This document shows, one piece after another, positions 61,926-64,000 of a stretch of 64,000 nucleotides of DNA. Source of the stretch: Scytonema sp. UIC 10036. Its GTDB lineage: Bacteria; Cyanobacteriota; Cyanobacteriia; Cyanobacteriales; Nostocaceae. The translations under genes were made by a program, and so were the position numbers. Each line of letters begins with the position of its first letter. Position 1 is the stretch's first letter. The DNA lies in NCBI RefSeq assembly GCF_009725235.1, contig NZ_WJFC01000014.1:1-64000 (forward strand), in the 5' to 3' direction. Under the pieces are notes generated by a model. It ran no database searches and was not told where the DNA came from. It worked only from the letters and a program-made list of their open reading frames with translations.

Positions 61926-63016
61926 TTGTTCTGCTCTTGGTTTTTTAAATATTTTTGGTACTCGGTTTTCAAGTCATCATCTAGTAAATGAACATAAGTA
62001 TTAACAGTAGTTTGAATATCGCTATGTCCCAATCGCTTTTGAACATAGCTCATATCCCATCCGGCTCTAATTAAATTAGTTGCGTGGCTATGTCTTAATA
62101 AGTGAGCACTGGCATAAATATTAGTTTTTTTACTAAGACGACGGAATAAACTATCTACTGCTGAATATTGAAGCGGTGTTCCTGGTTCTACTTTCTGACT
62201 CCAAATACTTACAAACACATAATCTGAGTCAACATTTTCTGGATATTCTTCAATTAGATAATCAGAATAAAATCTCATGACTTCTTTATTAACATGAATT
62301 ATTCTGTTTCCACTTTTGGCTTTAGCTTGGTTGAAATTATCAAGTCTATTTGTGATTTTTATTTCATTTTTACCTCCGGTTGCCATATCTTCATGCCTTA
62401 ACCCTAATGCTTCTCCGATACGCATTCCTGTTTCATAGAGAAGGCAAATTAAGAATTTATCTCTCATGTGATTACAGGCCTTAATTAAATTCTTTACTTG
62501 TTCATCATTTAGACAACCAGGGAAGGTTTTAGGCTCTTTAACTTTTAATAATCTCGTCTTGGCTAATTTTCCTTTGCTAATATGATGTAAAAATGGTTTG
62601 TATTGACGAACCGAATTCACTCCATAACGATAGGCTTCTATCCCTTCAGTCTTTCCTAAACGTTCGTAGAACTCATAGAAGGAGGCTACAGTAGTTAAAG
62701 CATGGTTAATAGTTTTCTCTGACCTTTTGGACTGTTGTGGATGAAGTGGTATAGTTCCTGGTTTTGGATTTCTCAGCCAATGAATAAACTCTGATAGTTG
62801 CGACAAATTAACTTCTTTCCAGTCTAAATAGCTTTGCTGTAAATACTCCCAGTAGAGTTTTAGGTTTCGTGCATAACTAGCAATAGTGTTCGGCGATCTT
62901 CTCAGACTTTCAAGATAGCGTAAATATTTGGATATCGGTTCAACAGGTAGATAGTTATCATCCAACACCAACCAAATTGTTTTGCCGTTTTCTAATTGTC
63001 CTTTCTGTACTTTCAT
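61910..63016 (-). CDS. tnpA: TnpA-like tyrosine recombinase of Tn554-type element
   Basis: 368 aa from ATG 63016 (MKVQKGQLENGKTIWLVLDD); the frame to 63064 adds residues unlike the family. SAM-like core-binding domain (YLESLRRSPNTIASYARNLKLYWEYLQQ) and catalytic R in ETGMRIGEALGLR, H-x-x-R in ASAHLLRHSHATN, H in RLGHSDIQTT and nucleophile Y in VNTYVHL. With TnpB and TnpC it should catalyse site-specific integration without terminal inverted repeats. Element ends were not located. Confidence 0.9.
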   Translation of the reverse strand: MKVQKGQLENGKTIWLVLDDNYLPVEPISKYLRYLESLRRSPNTIASYARNLKLYWEYLQQSYLDWKEVNLSQLSEFIHWLRNPKPGTIPLHPQQSKRSEKTINHALTTVASFYEFYERLGKTEGIEAYRYGVNSVRQYKPFLHHISKGKLAKTRLLKVKEPKTFPGCLNDEQVKNLIKACNHMRDKFLICLLYETGMRIGEALGLRHEDMATGGKNEIKITNRLDNFNQAKAKSGNRIIHVNKEVMRFYSDYLIEEYPENVDSDYVFVSIWSQKVEPGTPLQYSAVDSLFRRLSKKTNIYASAHLLRHSHATNLIRAGWDMSYVQKRLGHSDIQTTVNTYVHLLDDDLKTEYQKYLKNQEQNKCQAT

Positions 63017-63379
63017 ATAAATATTGTACATGATATAGAAACAATCAGCAAAGAATTTACACAATAAACTTCAATAAAGTTTGTCGGCTCTTGTTGTTGT
63101 TGTTATAGAATCTAATTATTTCATTGGAGATAATCCACAGGAAATCTTTTAGACAACTCAAAAATTTCCATGGCTACAGAAAAAGCAATTTTATAAATTC
63201 CTAAATCTTTATGGTCTTTGAGCGGTTCTAAGCGTCATTTTCCTTACCTTCATAGTATGAATCATACCTGAGATCTTTATAGAATTTTTTCTGAGGATAG
63301 ACTCCGAGCATCAAGTCTTCACAAACATGACCAATTACTAGTATAATTTATTTTCAGAAACTTGATTCAACAAAATTGA
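63017..63379. other. Junction spacer between Tn554-like and ISAs1 elements
   Basis: No gene. A/T-rich. It must contain one end of the ISAs1 element (3' side) and possibly one end of the Tn554-like element; terminal repeats could not be paired because the other IS end is outside the window. Confidence 0.4.
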
Positions 63380-64000
63380 TTATTTTGAAACTAATTGTAA
63401 AACTTGACTTAAGTAGTTGTCGTCCATTGCGGCTAAAAATTGTTTATTTTTAATTCCTATCTTCTTGCTCTTTTCTTGACCTAAAAGATTAATGGCTATC
63501 CGACGAAGAACAGCAAAATTCTCAGGTGCATTATCTTTCCGAATTCGGCAGTCGTCCTCACTAAAAGCAACATCCAGCACCCAGTGGAGAGAATTTTCAA
63601 CTCCCCAATGACTGCGTATCGCTCTACCTAATTTTTCGGCGTCATTGTTTAAACTACAAATATAATAACGAGTTTCCACAGTAGTTTTACCATCCACAGT
63701 TCTGACTGATTCAACCATCCCTATACTATTTAAATTAACCCATTGATGATTTGGGTCTATCTGCTGCGCTATATTTGACAACATTAAATAATTCCGTATT
63801 TCTTCTCTTCCATGACTTTTTTCACGGGTATGATAACTGCTATGGCTGTATCCATCAAATTTTTTGGCGATGGCGTCTTGAAATATTTGCTCTACGTTTT
63901 TATACAGATTCTTTTGATTCTTTTTTAGCGTAATCACGTAATCTCCTTGCTGCTCGGTAATTAATTTCACTATGTTTTTCTGACACCCCATTGCATCAAT
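63380..64000 (-). mobile_element. ISAs1-family transposase, 5' part beyond window edge
   Basis: At least 206 aa of the C-terminal half; the frame stays open to 64000 (IDAMGCQKNIVK). GDYVITLKKNQKNLYKNVEQIF, HGREEIRNYLM, RYYICSL, AIRSHWGVENSLHWVLDVAFSEDDCRIRKDNAPENFAVLRRIAINLL are diagnostic, the last holding the catalytic glutamate (E in WGVENSLHW). It appears intact in the visible part. Confidence 0.9.

Noticed and set aside
1..64000. tRNA or rRNA genes
   Set aside because: Scanning by eye for T-loop signatures such as GGTTCGA with matching stems gave no acceptable cloverleaf; hits fell inside coding genes such as ctaC.

Overview
The window reads as a chromosomal segment of a filamentous, heterocyst-forming cyanobacterium (order Nostocales). 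The grounds are the HIP1 octamer GCGATCGC scattered throughout, the Nostoc-type nif tail order (nifX, DUF269, DUF683, nifW, hesA, hesB, fdxH, fdxB), a CnfR/PatB-type nif activator, xisH/xisI pairs, heptanucleotide repeats and Tn554-like and ISAs1 elements. No tRNA, rRNA or CRISPR array was seen. I do not name a species.

Layout. (1) 1-4022, plus strand: end of the nif cluster. (2) 4023-5881: an AraC regulator in long spacers. (3) 5882-41434, plus strand: a large extracellular contractile injection system (eCIS, phage-tail-like) locus. It has a block of three small unknown genes (5882-7076), a sheath/tube/ATPase/DUF4157-effector operon (7646-19444), a PAAR-like tip gene (27023-27451) and a baseplate operon (27715-41434). 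Between the effector and the tip gene sits an accessory island of about 7.5 kb (19445-26760). It holds xisHI pairs and toxin-antitoxin and toxin-immunity modules, many of them frameshifted, truncated or chimeric. (4) 41446-41952: an Uma2 pseudogene carrying a 184-bp MITE. (5) 42019-45717, minus: aa3-type cytochrome oxidase genes ctaC-D-E plus a small membrane protein. (6) 46726-48321, plus: a CnfR/PatB-like regulator behind a perfect CRP-type palindrome. (7) 48533-49615, minus: nitronate monooxygenase-like gene. (8) 49739-57085, minus: a cobalamin-riboswitch-headed uptake operon (DUF1636, TonB receptor, [2Fe-2S] protein, binding protein, permease, ATPase). (9) 57265-59083: decayed siderophore receptor/AraC and four-helix-bundle remnants. 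(10) 59200-64000, minus: a Tn554-like tnpA/B/C set and a partial ISAs1 transposase.

The strongest unexplained signal is a shared promoter architecture in front of all four eCIS-linked transcription units. Two direct copies of a 20-nt A/T-rich motif (core AAAAATAATTAAT) start 33-34 bp apart, and exactly 18 nt after the second copy comes a TAC(T/G)(C/A)T box. The first of these promoters drives two tandem small proteins of unknown family, which links them to the injection system. I infer one activator binding direct repeats over the -35 region and switching the whole eCIS regulon.

Other notable points: a 905-aa eCIS protein built from 158-aa repeats; a DUF4157 protein that seems to carry two cargo modules; dispersed repeats that supply stop codons to hesA and ctaD or sit in frame inside eCIS structural genes; and a HicA-XisI chimera.
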